The notes beneath the pieces were generated by a model, which searched no databases, was not told where the DNA came from, and worked only from the letters and a program-made list of their open reading frames with translations. A program made the translations under genes and the position numbers. A DNA stretch of 64,000 nucleotides from Saccharicrinis sp963677345 (GTDB lineage Bacteria > Bacteroidota > Bacteroidia > Bacteroidales > Marinilabiliaceae). Within the stretch, counting starts at the first letter, position 1; the number at the start of each line of letters is the position of its first letter. This document shows positions 52,743 through 60,939 of the stretch, piece by piece. Where the stretch lies: positions 62,001-126,000 of the forward strand of contig CAXXLC010000014.1 in the NCBI GenBank assembly GCA_963677345.2. Reading direction: 5' to 3'.

Positions 52743-54080
52743 ATGAAAACAACATTAATCTCCATCTTTATTCTTGTTTGTAGTTCAGGAATAGCATTAA
52801 CACAGAAATACGAAGTGCTAAAAATCGATAAAGATTTAGGTGTTACAATGAAAAATGATCTAATATTAGATCAAAATAATACCATTTGGGTTGCAACAGA
52901 TAAAGGTGTTTTAGAATATTCAGAAGACAACTGGATTTTGTATCAAAACGATTCTATTTTATTTAAGCATATAGACAGGCTTTTTGTAGATTCAAAGAAT
53001 CGTATATGGTGTATAAGCTATTATCATAAATTTTTAAGCAAAACTTACTTTGGTGGTCTTTTTATGATTGATAACAAAAGAAATATTTTTAATTATTCTG
53101 ATGATATAGAAAGTATTATTATCAATGATATCAACGAGGATAAAGATGGAAATATTTGGGTAGCTACCGGAAAGATGCTAACTGGCATTACTAATAAGAA
53201 GAATCATACTTTCAATACATCTTTAGAAATTATTGAAGGAACAGCTGTAACAAATGTAATTAGTTCTACAATTGCAAAAAATGCCCCTGGTGGTGTATAT
53301 AAATTTAACGGTAGAAATTGGGAATCGATGTATTCAGAAGATTTGATTCCTATAAAATTTGTGAACAAAATCATTAAAAGTAATGATGATCTCTTCTTTT
53401 GCGAAGACCATCATGGAAAAGAAAGATTAATTAAATACGATAACGAAAAATTTATTGATATATCAGACAATAAAAATTATCCGGGCGATGAAGTTCAGGA
53501 TATAGTATCTGACATTGATGGAAATATTTGGATATTAACTGCAGATAACAGATTGAAAATTTTCAAAGTAAATAGGGATAACTCTGTATTAGAGTTTTAT
53601 AAAATGAATCCTTATCGATTAGGCTTTGGTCGGTTTTATACTTTTAATAAAAGCTTATGTGTCTCATATATTGGAACTTTTATTGAATATGATAGAAGAA
53701 CCAATACTTGGATTTGTCCTCCAAAACAAACAAATCAAAAAAAGAAATACTTTATTAGTGATGTCTCCCTTGCATCCGACGGTTCGTTTCTTGTTGCAGA
53801 TAGAGAAGGAATACGAATATATAAAGATGGGACATTTTTAGAAAAAAGAATACTGGATAATATTAATGTCAATATGTTAACATCCATAAGTAATGAAAAG
53901 ATTATAATTGGCACAAATGGGAATGGATTATATCTGTTAAAAGGAGATTCTTTAGAGAAAGTTACAAAAGATTCTCACGGACAAGATATGCCTCAAAGTT
54001 ATTCAAAGCTTAAAATAGAACAAGGAAATAGCTTTTACTTTTTGACTTCTAAAGGTATTCTCAAGATTTCAATTGATTAG
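52743..54080 (+). CDS. Secreted reg_prop-type beta-propeller protein (stand-alone)
   Basis: The protein has 445 residues with a signal peptide (TTLISIFILVCSSGIALTQ). Strands such as NNTIWVATDKGVLEYSEDNW, NRIWCISY and GNIWVATG are the two-component-regulator propeller repeats seen in the sensor part of HTCS proteins. There is no membrane segment, kinase or DNA-binding part. It may be a free periplasmic sensor or binding partner, or simply a propeller of other use. It does not share an operon with its neighbours. Confidence 0.75.
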   Translation: MKTTLISIFILVCSSGIALTQKYEVLKIDKDLGVTMKNDLILDQNNTIWVATDKGVLEYSEDNWILYQNDSILFKHIDRLFVDSKNRIWCISYYHKFLSKTYFGGLFMIDNKRNIFNYSDDIESIIINDINEDKDGNIWVATGKMLTGITNKKNHTFNTSLEIIEGTAVTNVISSTIAKNAPGGVYKFNGRNWESMYSEDLIPIKFVNKIIKSNDDLFFCEDHHGKERLIKYDNEKFIDISDNKNYPGDEVQDIVSDIDGNIWILTADNRLKIFKVNRDNSVLEFYKMNPYRLGFGRFYTFNKSLCVSYIGTFIEYDRRTNTWICPPKQTNQKKKYFISDVSLASDGSFLVADREGIRIYKDGTFLEKRILDNINVNMLTSISNEKIIIGTNGNGLYLLKGDSLEKVTKDSHGQDMPQSYSKLKIEQGNSFYFLTSKGILKISID

Positions 54081-54429
54081 AAAAACAATATAAATAGCTA
54101 CTAAAAGTCAGTAGTCAACAAAGTATAAAAGTAATAGTGGATTCTGTAGGTGTGTGAACGGTAATGGTTCTATTCATCTTCTCCAAATCTTATAGATTTG
54201 ACTAATTAAAAGTGGTGTAGCTTGATACAAAATAGCTATGAATTTCGCTACTACTTTTAAATTAACTTCAAAGGTTATATGCGACCTCCAATAGACGAAC
54301 AAACTCATGTTACTGAGGTGTATTAACCAATGATGATATCGGTTTAAATAGTTCAGGGTGGGGTGGAACAATGTATGGATTTATAAATGATTAGCCGACA
54401 ACCAACAATAAATTTTAATAGTGACTGCA
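54081..54429. other. Intergenic region before the Na/Pi transporter gene
   Basis: These 349 bases include a minus-strand open frame of 65 codons (54174-54371) that lacks recognisable motifs and start context; I leave it out. No convincing promoter or terminator is visible. The sequence may be a decayed gene, but nothing identifies it. Confidence 0.35.
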
Positions 54430-56040
54430 ATGACTATAGATTGGAAGATATTGATATATACTGTAATTGGAGGGCTTGCCCTTTTCCTTTTTGGTATGGA
54501 TGTGATGACAACCGCATTGAAGGATTCTGCAGGTAATCGTTTAAAGTATTTTCTTCATAAAATGACATCCACAAGGTGGAAAGGTCTTATTGCTGGTTTG
54601 AGTGTTACGGCTGTCATTCAATCATCATCTGTAACAACTGTTTTAGCAGTAGGTTTTGTTGCTGCAGGAGTGATGACTTTTAAAAGTACCTTGGGAGTGA
54701 TTCTCGGTGCTGACATCGGTACTACAATTACAGCACAGATCATTGCATTTAAGGTTACCAAAGTTGCTTTACTTTTGATTATCCTCGGGTATTTATCTAC
54801 GTTAATTTCTAATGACAAAAAATATCGTGAGTTAGGTCGGATATTTTTGGGTTTGGGTCTTATCTTTTTAGGAATGAATTTTATGAGCGAAGGAATGCGT
54901 CCTTTAAAGTCATATTCTCCTTTTATTGAAACAATGCATGGTTTACGTAATCCTTTGTGGGGTATTTTGATAGGAACATTGTTTACTGCTATAATTCAGA
55001 GTTCGTCTGCTACAACAGGTGTTGTGATTGTATTAGCTTCTCAGGGATTTATTACTTGTCAGGGAGGTATTTCCATCGTTATTGGTGCAAATATAGGAAC
55101 TTGTGTCACTGCTTTTTTATCTGCAATCGGAAAACCCAGAACAGCAGTGCAGGTTGCTATTGCACATGTGTTATTTAAGATTTTAGGTGCCTTGATATGG
55201 GTGTGGTTTACTTCTCAGCTGGCTTTTATTACCGAAAAAATTACCCCCAATGATTTGCCCCGACAAATAGCCAATGCGCATACCATTTTTAATGTTGTTA
55301 ATGCGATACTCATGATTGGCTTTATAACTCCAATTGCGAAGTTGATTGCCAAAATTTTCCCTGCCAAATCAAATGAAGAAGATGAAATTGTAATACTTGA
55401 TAGATACTATCTTCAACATCCTGGTGTGGCTATAGATCTGGTAGATAAAGAACTTGAAAAACTTGCAGGTAATACCAATAAATTACTCGGTAAGGCATTG
55501 GATATAGTATTGTTGGGTACTTCTTCTGATCTTGAACAACTTAGGTTGTCTGATAAGATTATCGATTTTCAACAACAGCAAATCTTATCTTATTTGCAAC
55601 AGCTACAACAAGAGAAATTAGATTCAAGAGAATCCCTTAGGATTAAGAATCAAATGGAAATTACCAATATTTTAGAAGTTGCAGCTGATGTTATCACAAC
55701 TGATATGGTTGAAGCTGCAGAACATAGAATTGAATATGATTTGCAAATGAGTAAAGAAACTTATGAAAGATTCGCTCATATTTACCGTCAAAGTGTACTG
55801 GAATTAAATAGTGCCTTTGTATCTTTTAAGGATAACAATAAAGAACTTGCTTTAGAAATAATAGGTAATAAAAAGACATTTAAAAATGATGTTCTGGAAA
55901 TAAAAGATCGACTTGTTAATCGTTTGTCAATACAAGATAGGAACAGGATAATAAACATTCGTTTTGAAACAGAAATGATTGAGTTAATTAACAGGTTGTA
56001 TTCCCTGGCTCGTAGAATTGCGCGCATACAATTGGATTAA
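54430..56040 (+). CDS. Na+/phosphate cotransporter (NptA/PhoU-type)
   Basis: The protein has 536 residues from ATG 54430 (GTG 54421 is an alternative). Two inverted membrane repeats carry the family QSSS motifs, AVIQSSSVTT near residue 62 and AIIQSSSATTG near 187, with about eight hydrophobic segments to residue 310. Residues about 340-536 form a cytoplasmic PhoU-like helical domain. It imports phosphate with sodium across the inner membrane. It lies 38 bases before the next gene on the same strand. Confidence 0.9.
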   Translation: MTIDWKILIYTVIGGLALFLFGMDVMTTALKDSAGNRLKYFLHKMTSTRWKGLIAGLSVTAVIQSSSVTTVLAVGFVAAGVMTFKSTLGVILGADIGTTITAQIIAFKVTKVALLLIILGYLSTLISNDKKYRELGRIFLGLGLIFLGMNFMSEGMRPLKSYSPFIETMHGLRNPLWGILIGTLFTAIIQSSSATTGVVIVLASQGFITCQGGISIVIGANIGTCVTAFLSAIGKPRTAVQVAIAHVLFKILGALIWVWFTSQLAFITEKITPNDLPRQIANAHTIFNVVNAILMIGFITPIAKLIAKIFPAKSNEEDEIVILDRYYLQHPGVAIDLVDKELEKLAGNTNKLLGKALDIVLLGTSSDLEQLRLSDKIIDFQQQQILSYLQQLQQEKLDSRESLRIKNQMEITNILEVAADVITTDMVEAAEHRIEYDLQMSKETYERFAHIYRQSVLELNSAFVSFKDNNKELALEIIGNKKTFKNDVLEIKDRLVNRLSIQDRNRIINIRFETEMIELINRLYSLARRIARIQLD

Positions 56041-56078
56041 TAGATATTTTATCAGCAGTTTTAATTAAAGGTAAAACA

Positions 56079-57119
56079 ATGACTAGACGTTTAATTATAA
56101 TGGAATATTTAACCACAAAGTGGATTTGTTTTACTGGATTGATTGCATTTATATCTATTGCCATTAATGTTTTTGCCAATGACTATATAAATCCGGGTAT
56201 TTCAGATTATATCGTTGGAGACAGTATTCAATTAAAAGTAGATTCTGTTCTGTATTGGAAAAAGATTAAAGAAATATCAAATAATGATCATAAAGACAAG
56301 TGGCCTGTAGTTGGTCAACCTGTTCCTTTGAAGGGAGCTTTGTTACCATTTAATCGTATAGTTGCTTTTTACGGTAATTTATTTTCGAAAAAAATGGGGG
56401 TGTTAGGAAAATATCCTCCAAAACAACTTTGGGAGAAGTTAAATGAAGAAATGTATAAATGGGAAGTAATGGATTCACTAACACCTGTGATACCTGCATT
56501 GCATTATATTGCAGTGGTTGCTCAAAATAATCCGTTTAAAGATTCTACGTACAGATACAGAATGCCTGCTTCGCAAATAGATTCAGTACTACGCATTGCT
56601 CGTATGGGCAATGCTATTGTGTTTTTGGATATTCAGCCCGGATTAAGTAACGTTCAGGCAGAAGTTCCTTTGCTTAAGAAATACCTGATGTTACCCAATG
56701 TGCATTTAGGACTTGATCCTGAATTTTCTATGAAAGAAAGAAATATCCCTGGTACTGTAAAAGGATATGTTACGGCTGAGGATATTAATTTTTGTAGCGG
56801 GTATTTATCTAAAATTGTTCATAAGTATGGTTTGCCACCTAAAATATTTGTTGTACATAGATTTACTCAGGCTATGGTGCGAAATTACTCCCAGATAAAA
56901 TTATATCCAGAAGTACAGATTGTTATTAATATGGATGGATGGGGTAGGCCGGGATTAAAAATGAGTACCTATAGAGATTTTATTTACAATGAACCTATAC
57001 AGTTTACGGGTTTTAAAGTATTTTATGATAATGATCTGATTCAAATTCCACATAGAATGATGAAACCGGAAGAGATTATAAAGCTTACTCCTCAACCTGT
57101 TTATATCCAGTATCAGTAA
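56079..57119 (+). CDS. Secreted or membrane-anchored protein of unknown function
   Basis: The protein has 346 residues; ATG 56100 is an alternative start. A hydrophobic N-terminal segment (WICFTGLIAFISIAINVFA) suggests export. The main domain alternates strands and helices with acidic barrel-end segments (AIVFLDIQPGLSN, VHLGLDPEFSM, VIINMDGWGRPG-like), as in TIM-barrel proteins. I do not recognise the family; it might be a glycosidase-like barrel. It follows the Na/Pi gene closely and may be co-transcribed. The strong hairpin at 57215 ends the unit. Confidence 0.72.
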   Translation: MTRRLIIMEYLTTKWICFTGLIAFISIAINVFANDYINPGISDYIVGDSIQLKVDSVLYWKKIKEISNNDHKDKWPVVGQPVPLKGALLPFNRIVAFYGNLFSKKMGVLGKYPPKQLWEKLNEEMYKWEVMDSLTPVIPALHYIAVVAQNNPFKDSTYRYRMPASQIDSVLRIARMGNAIVFLDIQPGLSNVQAEVPLLKKYLMLPNVHLGLDPEFSMKERNIPGTVKGYVTAEDINFCSGYLSKIVHKYGLPPKIFVVHRFTQAMVRNYSQIKLYPEVQIVINMDGWGRPGLKMSTYRDFIYNEPIQFTGFKVFYDNDLIQIPHRMMKPEEIIKLTPQPVYIQYQ

Positions 57120-57214
57120 TTATACGATATTAATGGAATATAAAAAGAATCATTTATAAAAATATAAAATTAGTTTATTAAGGCTGTTGGTGCAGAAGGG
57201 CAAGACCTTAAAAA

Positions 57215-57263
57215 AACATCAGTCAGGTTTATTTAATATATGTAAATAAACCTGACTGGTGTT
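57215..57263 (+). terminator. Very long hairpin terminator
   Basis: A perfect 16-bp stem (CAGTCAGGTTTATTTA with TAAATAAACCTGACTG) extends to 21 bp with one T-G pair and has a 7-base loop. The first 13 bases of the right arm, AAATAAACCTGAC, reappear alone at 60709-60721. Confidence 0.75.
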
Positions 57264-57301
57264 CTTACACAGGTGTAGGAAATTAGCATCATTATAACTA
57301 T

Positions 57302-57363
57302 GGTTAAAGTCAGGTTAAAGTCCTTAAAGTTTTTCTTTCAATAATTCAGGATTGCTATTTTTG
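57302..57363 (+). promoter_or_regulatory. Promoter box with upstream direct repeats for the NEW3-ABC operon
   Basis: GGTTAAAGTC occurs at 57302-57311 and 57313-57322, and TTAAAGT again at 57324-57330, so the unit repeats about once per helical turn. TATTTTTG (57356-57363) matches the -7 consensus. Activator binding to the repeats is likely, inferred from spacing only. Confidence 0.45.
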
Positions 57364-57550
57364 ATACATCATAATCATTATTAGAAATATTAATACTTAA
57401 AATATTTAAGGTGATGATGCTACTTCATAGATATAGTCTTTCGACTTAAAAGAAAAAGGTTTTTGTTAATAATAATGCTTCAGAGATGGATTCATTTCCT
57501 CTCTGAAGTTGTGTATATCGTTTAATAAATTTTAATAGGAATAGGTAACT

Positions 57551-58696
57551 ATGAAAAAGAAACCATTTTTTATTAAAGTATTATTTTTTAGTGCTTTAAT
57601 GATTGCTTTTGGAGTGTTGGGCTTACAGTCTGCCAACAAGGTTGAAATCTACACCTCAAACACTAAAATTTCTTTAGCGCCGGGAGAGTCGGTAAGTTAT
57701 AAACTGGATGTTTTAAATAATGGAGAGCAAACGGAGTTTTGCAATTTATCTGTATCCGGAATGCCCCGATCGTGGAATTATTCTTTAAAATCAGGTGCTT
57801 ACGATGTGAGGCAGATAGCTATAAAACCTAATGATAGTCAGTCTGTCAGTCTTAAAATAAATGTGCCGTTGAAAGTTAATAAAGGGAATTATACTTTATA
57901 TGTAAAAGCCGGTAATGCTGAATTGCCTTTGATTGTCAATGTTTCAAAGCAAGGTAATTTTACCACAGAGTTTTCGTCCGACCAAAAAAATATGCAAGGG
58001 CATTCAAAATCTAACTTTTCGTTTAAAACGTCAATCGTTAATGCTACTGGTGATACTCAGGTTTATTCTTTAATCAGCGAAGCTCCACGAGGATGGCAGG
58101 TTGATTTTAAACCTAATCATAAACAAGCCACCTCAGTTGAAATTGAAGCTAATGGTAAAAAGGATGTTGCCATTGATGTAAAACCACCTGTTGGTGTTGA
58201 AGCCGGAGTGTATAAAATACCTGTAAAAGCCGTTAATAAAAACACTTCTTCTGAAATGGAACTTGAAGTAGTCATTACCGGAACTTATGAAATGGATTTA
58301 ACGACTCCTCAAGGTTTGGCAAGCACTAAAATTACTGCAGGAGGTAAGCAACTTGTTGAATTGGTAGTGAAAAATACAGGTTCTGCAGATTTGCAAAATA
58401 TTAAGTTAGATGCATCTAAACCTTCCGGATGGCAAGTAAAATTTGAACCCAAAGAAATTAAATCTATTGCCCCGGGAGATTTTGCTAAAGTTGAGGCTAC
58501 AATAGAGGCTAGTGATAAATCAGTTGCAGGCGATTATATCACCAATATTACTGCTAAAATACCTGAAACTTCGGCTAAAATGAGTTTAAGAGTGGCTGTT
58601 AAAACCTCATTGTTATGGGCATGGATGGGGGTGTTTATTATAATTCTATCATTAGGAGGTGTTGTTTTATTATTTGTTAAGTTTGGAAGGAGGTAA
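57551..58696 (+). CDS. NEW3-domain exported membrane protein of an ABC transporter operon
   Basis: The protein has 381 residues. A signal segment (FFSALMIAFGVLGLQSA) is followed by about three Ig-like NEW3 repeats (near 30-135, 145-245 and 245-350). Typical strands are LAPGESVSYKLDVLNNGEQ and GGKQLVELVVKNTGSADL. A C-terminal membrane helix (near 354-376) ends in basic residues. The repeats should face the periplasm. It is directly followed by an ATP-binding protein and a permease. This trio is a recurring arrangement whose cargo is unknown. A Shine-Dalgarno GGAGG lies in its last codons for the next gene. Confidence 0.82.
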   Translation: MKKKPFFIKVLFFSALMIAFGVLGLQSANKVEIYTSNTKISLAPGESVSYKLDVLNNGEQTEFCNLSVSGMPRSWNYSLKSGAYDVRQIAIKPNDSQSVSLKINVPLKVNKGNYTLYVKAGNAELPLIVNVSKQGNFTTEFSSDQKNMQGHSKSNFSFKTSIVNATGDTQVYSLISEAPRGWQVDFKPNHKQATSVEIEANGKKDVAIDVKPPVGVEAGVYKIPVKAVNKNTSSEMELEVVITGTYEMDLTTPQGLASTKITAGGKQLVELVVKNTGSADLQNIKLDASKPSGWQVKFEPKEIKSIAPGDFAKVEATIEASDKSVAGDYITNITAKIPETSAKMSLRVAVKTSLLWAWMGVFIIILSLGGVVLLFVKFGRR

Positions 58697-58699
58697 GTG

Positions 58700-59677
58700 A
58701 TGTGTAATCATATGATAGAAATATCTGGGTTAACCAAAACTTATGGATCACAAACGGTTGTGAATAAACTCAACTTAACAATAGAAAAGGGTGAGGTTTT
58801 TGGCTTGTTGGGCCCTAATGGAGCTGGAAAATCGACTACAATCCGTATGATATTAGGGATGACTGAGCCATCAGGTGGTACGGTTAAAGTAAATGGATTT
58901 CAGTCGAATACAGAACCTGTTGAAGTGAAGAAAAACGTTGGCTATTTACCAGAAGATGTTGGCTTTTACGATAAAATGTCGGCTTTTGAAAACTTGATGT
59001 ACACAGCCCAGTTGAATCGTATTCCTAAAAAAAATGCTAAGATTCGTGTTGAGGAATTATTGAAACTGGTTGGATTGTTCAATGAACGTAATAAAAAGGC
59101 AGGAACTTTTTCTAAAGGAATGAAGCAGAGATTAGGATTAGCCGATGTTTTAATCAAAGATCCTAAGGTTATTATTTTAGATGAACCTACCTTGGGTTTG
59201 GATCCAAAAGGGATGAGGGAATTCTTGGATTTGATTAAACAGTTAAGTCAAAAGAATGGAGTTACAGTTTTGTTTTCTTCTCATCATTTACATCAGGTTC
59301 AACATATTTGTAATAGAGTAGGGCTTTTTGTTAAGGGCGAATTAATTGCTTCAGGAGATGTAGGTGGTTTGTCTGCTCAGTTGTTTGGAAACCAAAGTTC
59401 TAAGGTTTATGCAGGGATAAAATATACAGGAACTTTTAGCGATTGGATGGGGAAAAAAGATGAGCTGGAAAAACAATTGTTATCAAATCCCGAAATATCA
59501 GCCTTGACTTTCAACGATGAGGAGTTGGTTGTGGAGTGTAAAAACAATACATCTCCTTTTGTTGCTAAAACGATTGTTCAAAATCATCTTGACCTTATTT
59601 ATTTGAATAAAAAAGAGTATGGTTTAGATGAGATTTACAATGAATATTTTGAAGGAGGTGATGCTCATGAAAAATAA
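58700..59677 (+). CDS. ABC transporter ATP-binding protein
   Basis: The protein has 325 residues from ATG 58700, with GGAGG 7 bases upstream; GTG 58697 is an alternative. It has a Walker A (GPNGAGKST), signature FSKGMKQRLGLADVL, Walker B (VIILDEP) and switch His in FSSHHLHQ. The C-terminal 100 residues are an added domain typical of ABC-2 exporters. It overlaps the permease gene by 11 bases. It powers the permease at the inner membrane; substrate unknown. Confidence 0.92.
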   Translation: MCNHMIEISGLTKTYGSQTVVNKLNLTIEKGEVFGLLGPNGAGKSTTIRMILGMTEPSGGTVKVNGFQSNTEPVEVKKNVGYLPEDVGFYDKMSAFENLMYTAQLNRIPKKNAKIRVEELLKLVGLFNERNKKAGTFSKGMKQRLGLADVLIKDPKVIILDEPTLGLDPKGMREFLDLIKQLSQKNGVTVLFSSHHLHQVQHICNRVGLFVKGELIASGDVGGLSAQLFGNQSSKVYAGIKYTGTFSDWMGKKDELEKQLLSNPEISALTFNDEELVVECKNNTSPFVAKTIVQNHLDLIYLNKKEYGLDEIYNEYFEGGDAHEK

Positions 59678-60674
59678 TGTGCAAACTATAGGGAAACTTG
59701 CAGATTCGTCTGTAATGACTTTATCAAATCATGAAGTCAGTCCGTTTTGGATTATTGTAAAAAAGGAAATGGCAGACCATATACATAGCTGGCGTTTTGG
59801 AATATTGGTCTTGATTATTGGTTTAACTTGTCTGGGCTCGTTGTATGTATCCATGGAAAATATCGCAGAAGCCTTATCTAAATCTAAAGCCAATGATGTT
59901 TTTGCGTTTCTTAAATTGTATACTGTAAGCGATGGGAAAATGCCCCCTTATTTCGTGTTTTTAAGTTTTTTAGGTCCTTTATTGGGGATAAGTTTAGGTT
60001 TTGATGCGATCAATTCTGAATATAGCCGTGGAACAATTAGTAGAATATTATCTCAACCTATACCTAGAGATTTTTTAATCACAGCCAAGTTTACGGCCTC
60101 GTTGATCATTATTAGCGCAATGTTTTTTTTATTAAGCTTTTTGATGATGGGAATAGGAATTTTATCTATTGGTATTAATCCTACAGTAGAGGAGTTTACC
60201 CGGATTTTGTTGTTTACGATAACTTCAATTGTGTATGTGTCCTTTTGGTTGAGTTTATCAATTTTATTATCCATAAAGTTTTCGCAAGCTTCCACCTCTG
60301 CTTTATCAGGTATTAGTGTTTGGCTGTTCTTTACAGTTTTTTATTCCATTTTGGTAAATGTAGTTTATAGTATCATTATTCCGGCAGGTCGAAAATTGTC
60401 AGTTTCAGGGGAACAAACAAAGTTGTCTATTTTAAGATTAACACCTAATCAGTTATTTAATGACATTACAAATGTTTTACTTACTCCTGAAATCAGAAGT
60501 CTGGGTCCTTTAACTATGGAGCAGGTGAGAGGTGCAATTCCGACACCATTACCTGTATTTGAGAGTTTGATGTTGGTATGGCCTCAGTTTGTAGGTTTAG
60601 TTTCCGGAACTATATTGTGTTTCTTTTTGTCATATCTGTTTTTTATGCGTAAAGATGTCAGAACCTTGGTGTAA
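59667..60674 (+). CDS. ABC-2 type transporter permease
   Basis: The protein has 335 residues from ATG 59667. GGAGG at 59654-59658 sits 8 bases upstream, inside the previous gene, and decides this start over the earlier ATG codons. About six membrane segments are visible, including FGILVLIIGLTCLGSLYV, ASLIIISAMFFLLSFLMMG and FVGLVSGTILCFFLSYLFF, with a cytoplasmic helix GTISRILSQPIPR. It forms the membrane channel for the ATPase encoded upstream. The function of the trio is unknown; membrane protein or lipid export and stress roles are all possible. Confidence 0.88.
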   Translation: MKNNVQTIGKLADSSVMTLSNHEVSPFWIIVKKEMADHIHSWRFGILVLIIGLTCLGSLYVSMENIAEALSKSKANDVFAFLKLYTVSDGKMPPYFVFLSFLGPLLGISLGFDAINSEYSRGTISRILSQPIPRDFLITAKFTASLIIISAMFFLLSFLMMGIGILSIGINPTVEEFTRILLFTITSIVYVSFWLSLSILLSIKFSQASTSALSGISVWLFFTVFYSILVNVVYSIIIPAGRKLSVSGEQTKLSILRLTPNQLFNDITNVLLTPEIRSLGPLTMEQVRGAIPTPLPVFESLMLVWPQFVGLVSGTILCFFLSYLFFMRKDVRTLV

Positions 60675-60708
60675 AGCTTTAATACCTTTATGTTTAAATG
60701 ATTTGCAT

Positions 60709-60721
60709 AAATAAACCTGAC
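60709..60721 (+). repeat. Partial copy of the terminator arm at 57244-57256
   Basis: AAATAAACCTGAC is identical to part of the right arm of the 57215-57263 hairpin and is followed after a short gap by CTGGTGTT, also shared. The left arm is missing. The two sites bracket the NEW3-ABC operon. Confidence 0.5.
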
Positions 60722-60787
60722 AAGTTTTGGTACTGGTGTTTTGAAAATTATAGTGTGTGATGCAATACCCTGATCCCCATAGGGTAG

Positions 60788-60817
60788 AAAACCTCCTCGT
60801 TTTGGGGAGGTTTTTTT
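60788..60817 (+). terminator. Rho-independent terminator of the NEW3-ABC operon
   Basis: AAAACCTCC pairs with GGAGGTTTT, followed by a run of T. A smaller hairpin, TACCCT with AGGGTA (60766-60786), lies just before it. Confidence 0.85.
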
Positions 60818-60939
60818 ATTTGAAATAGAAGTTTTTTAAAAAAACAAGAAAATTATCATTTCCAGAGTAACCCCTTTTTAGTATTTATGTGTCTTTATTA
60901 ATGAGAGGTATAATATTTATATTTCATTACACCAATTAA

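Larger units (their letters stand above)
57120..57550. other. Intergenic region with terminator, direct repeats and promoter
   Basis: The gap contains the 21-bp hairpin (57215-57263), the repeats and promoter box (57302-57363), and then a leader of about 180 bases before the NEW3-domain gene. No gene is seen. Confidence 0.55.

Noticed and set aside
54174..54371. Minus-strand frame of 65 codons in the gap before the Na/Pi gene
   Set aside because: It has no motif, no start context and unremarkable composition; it is probably chance.
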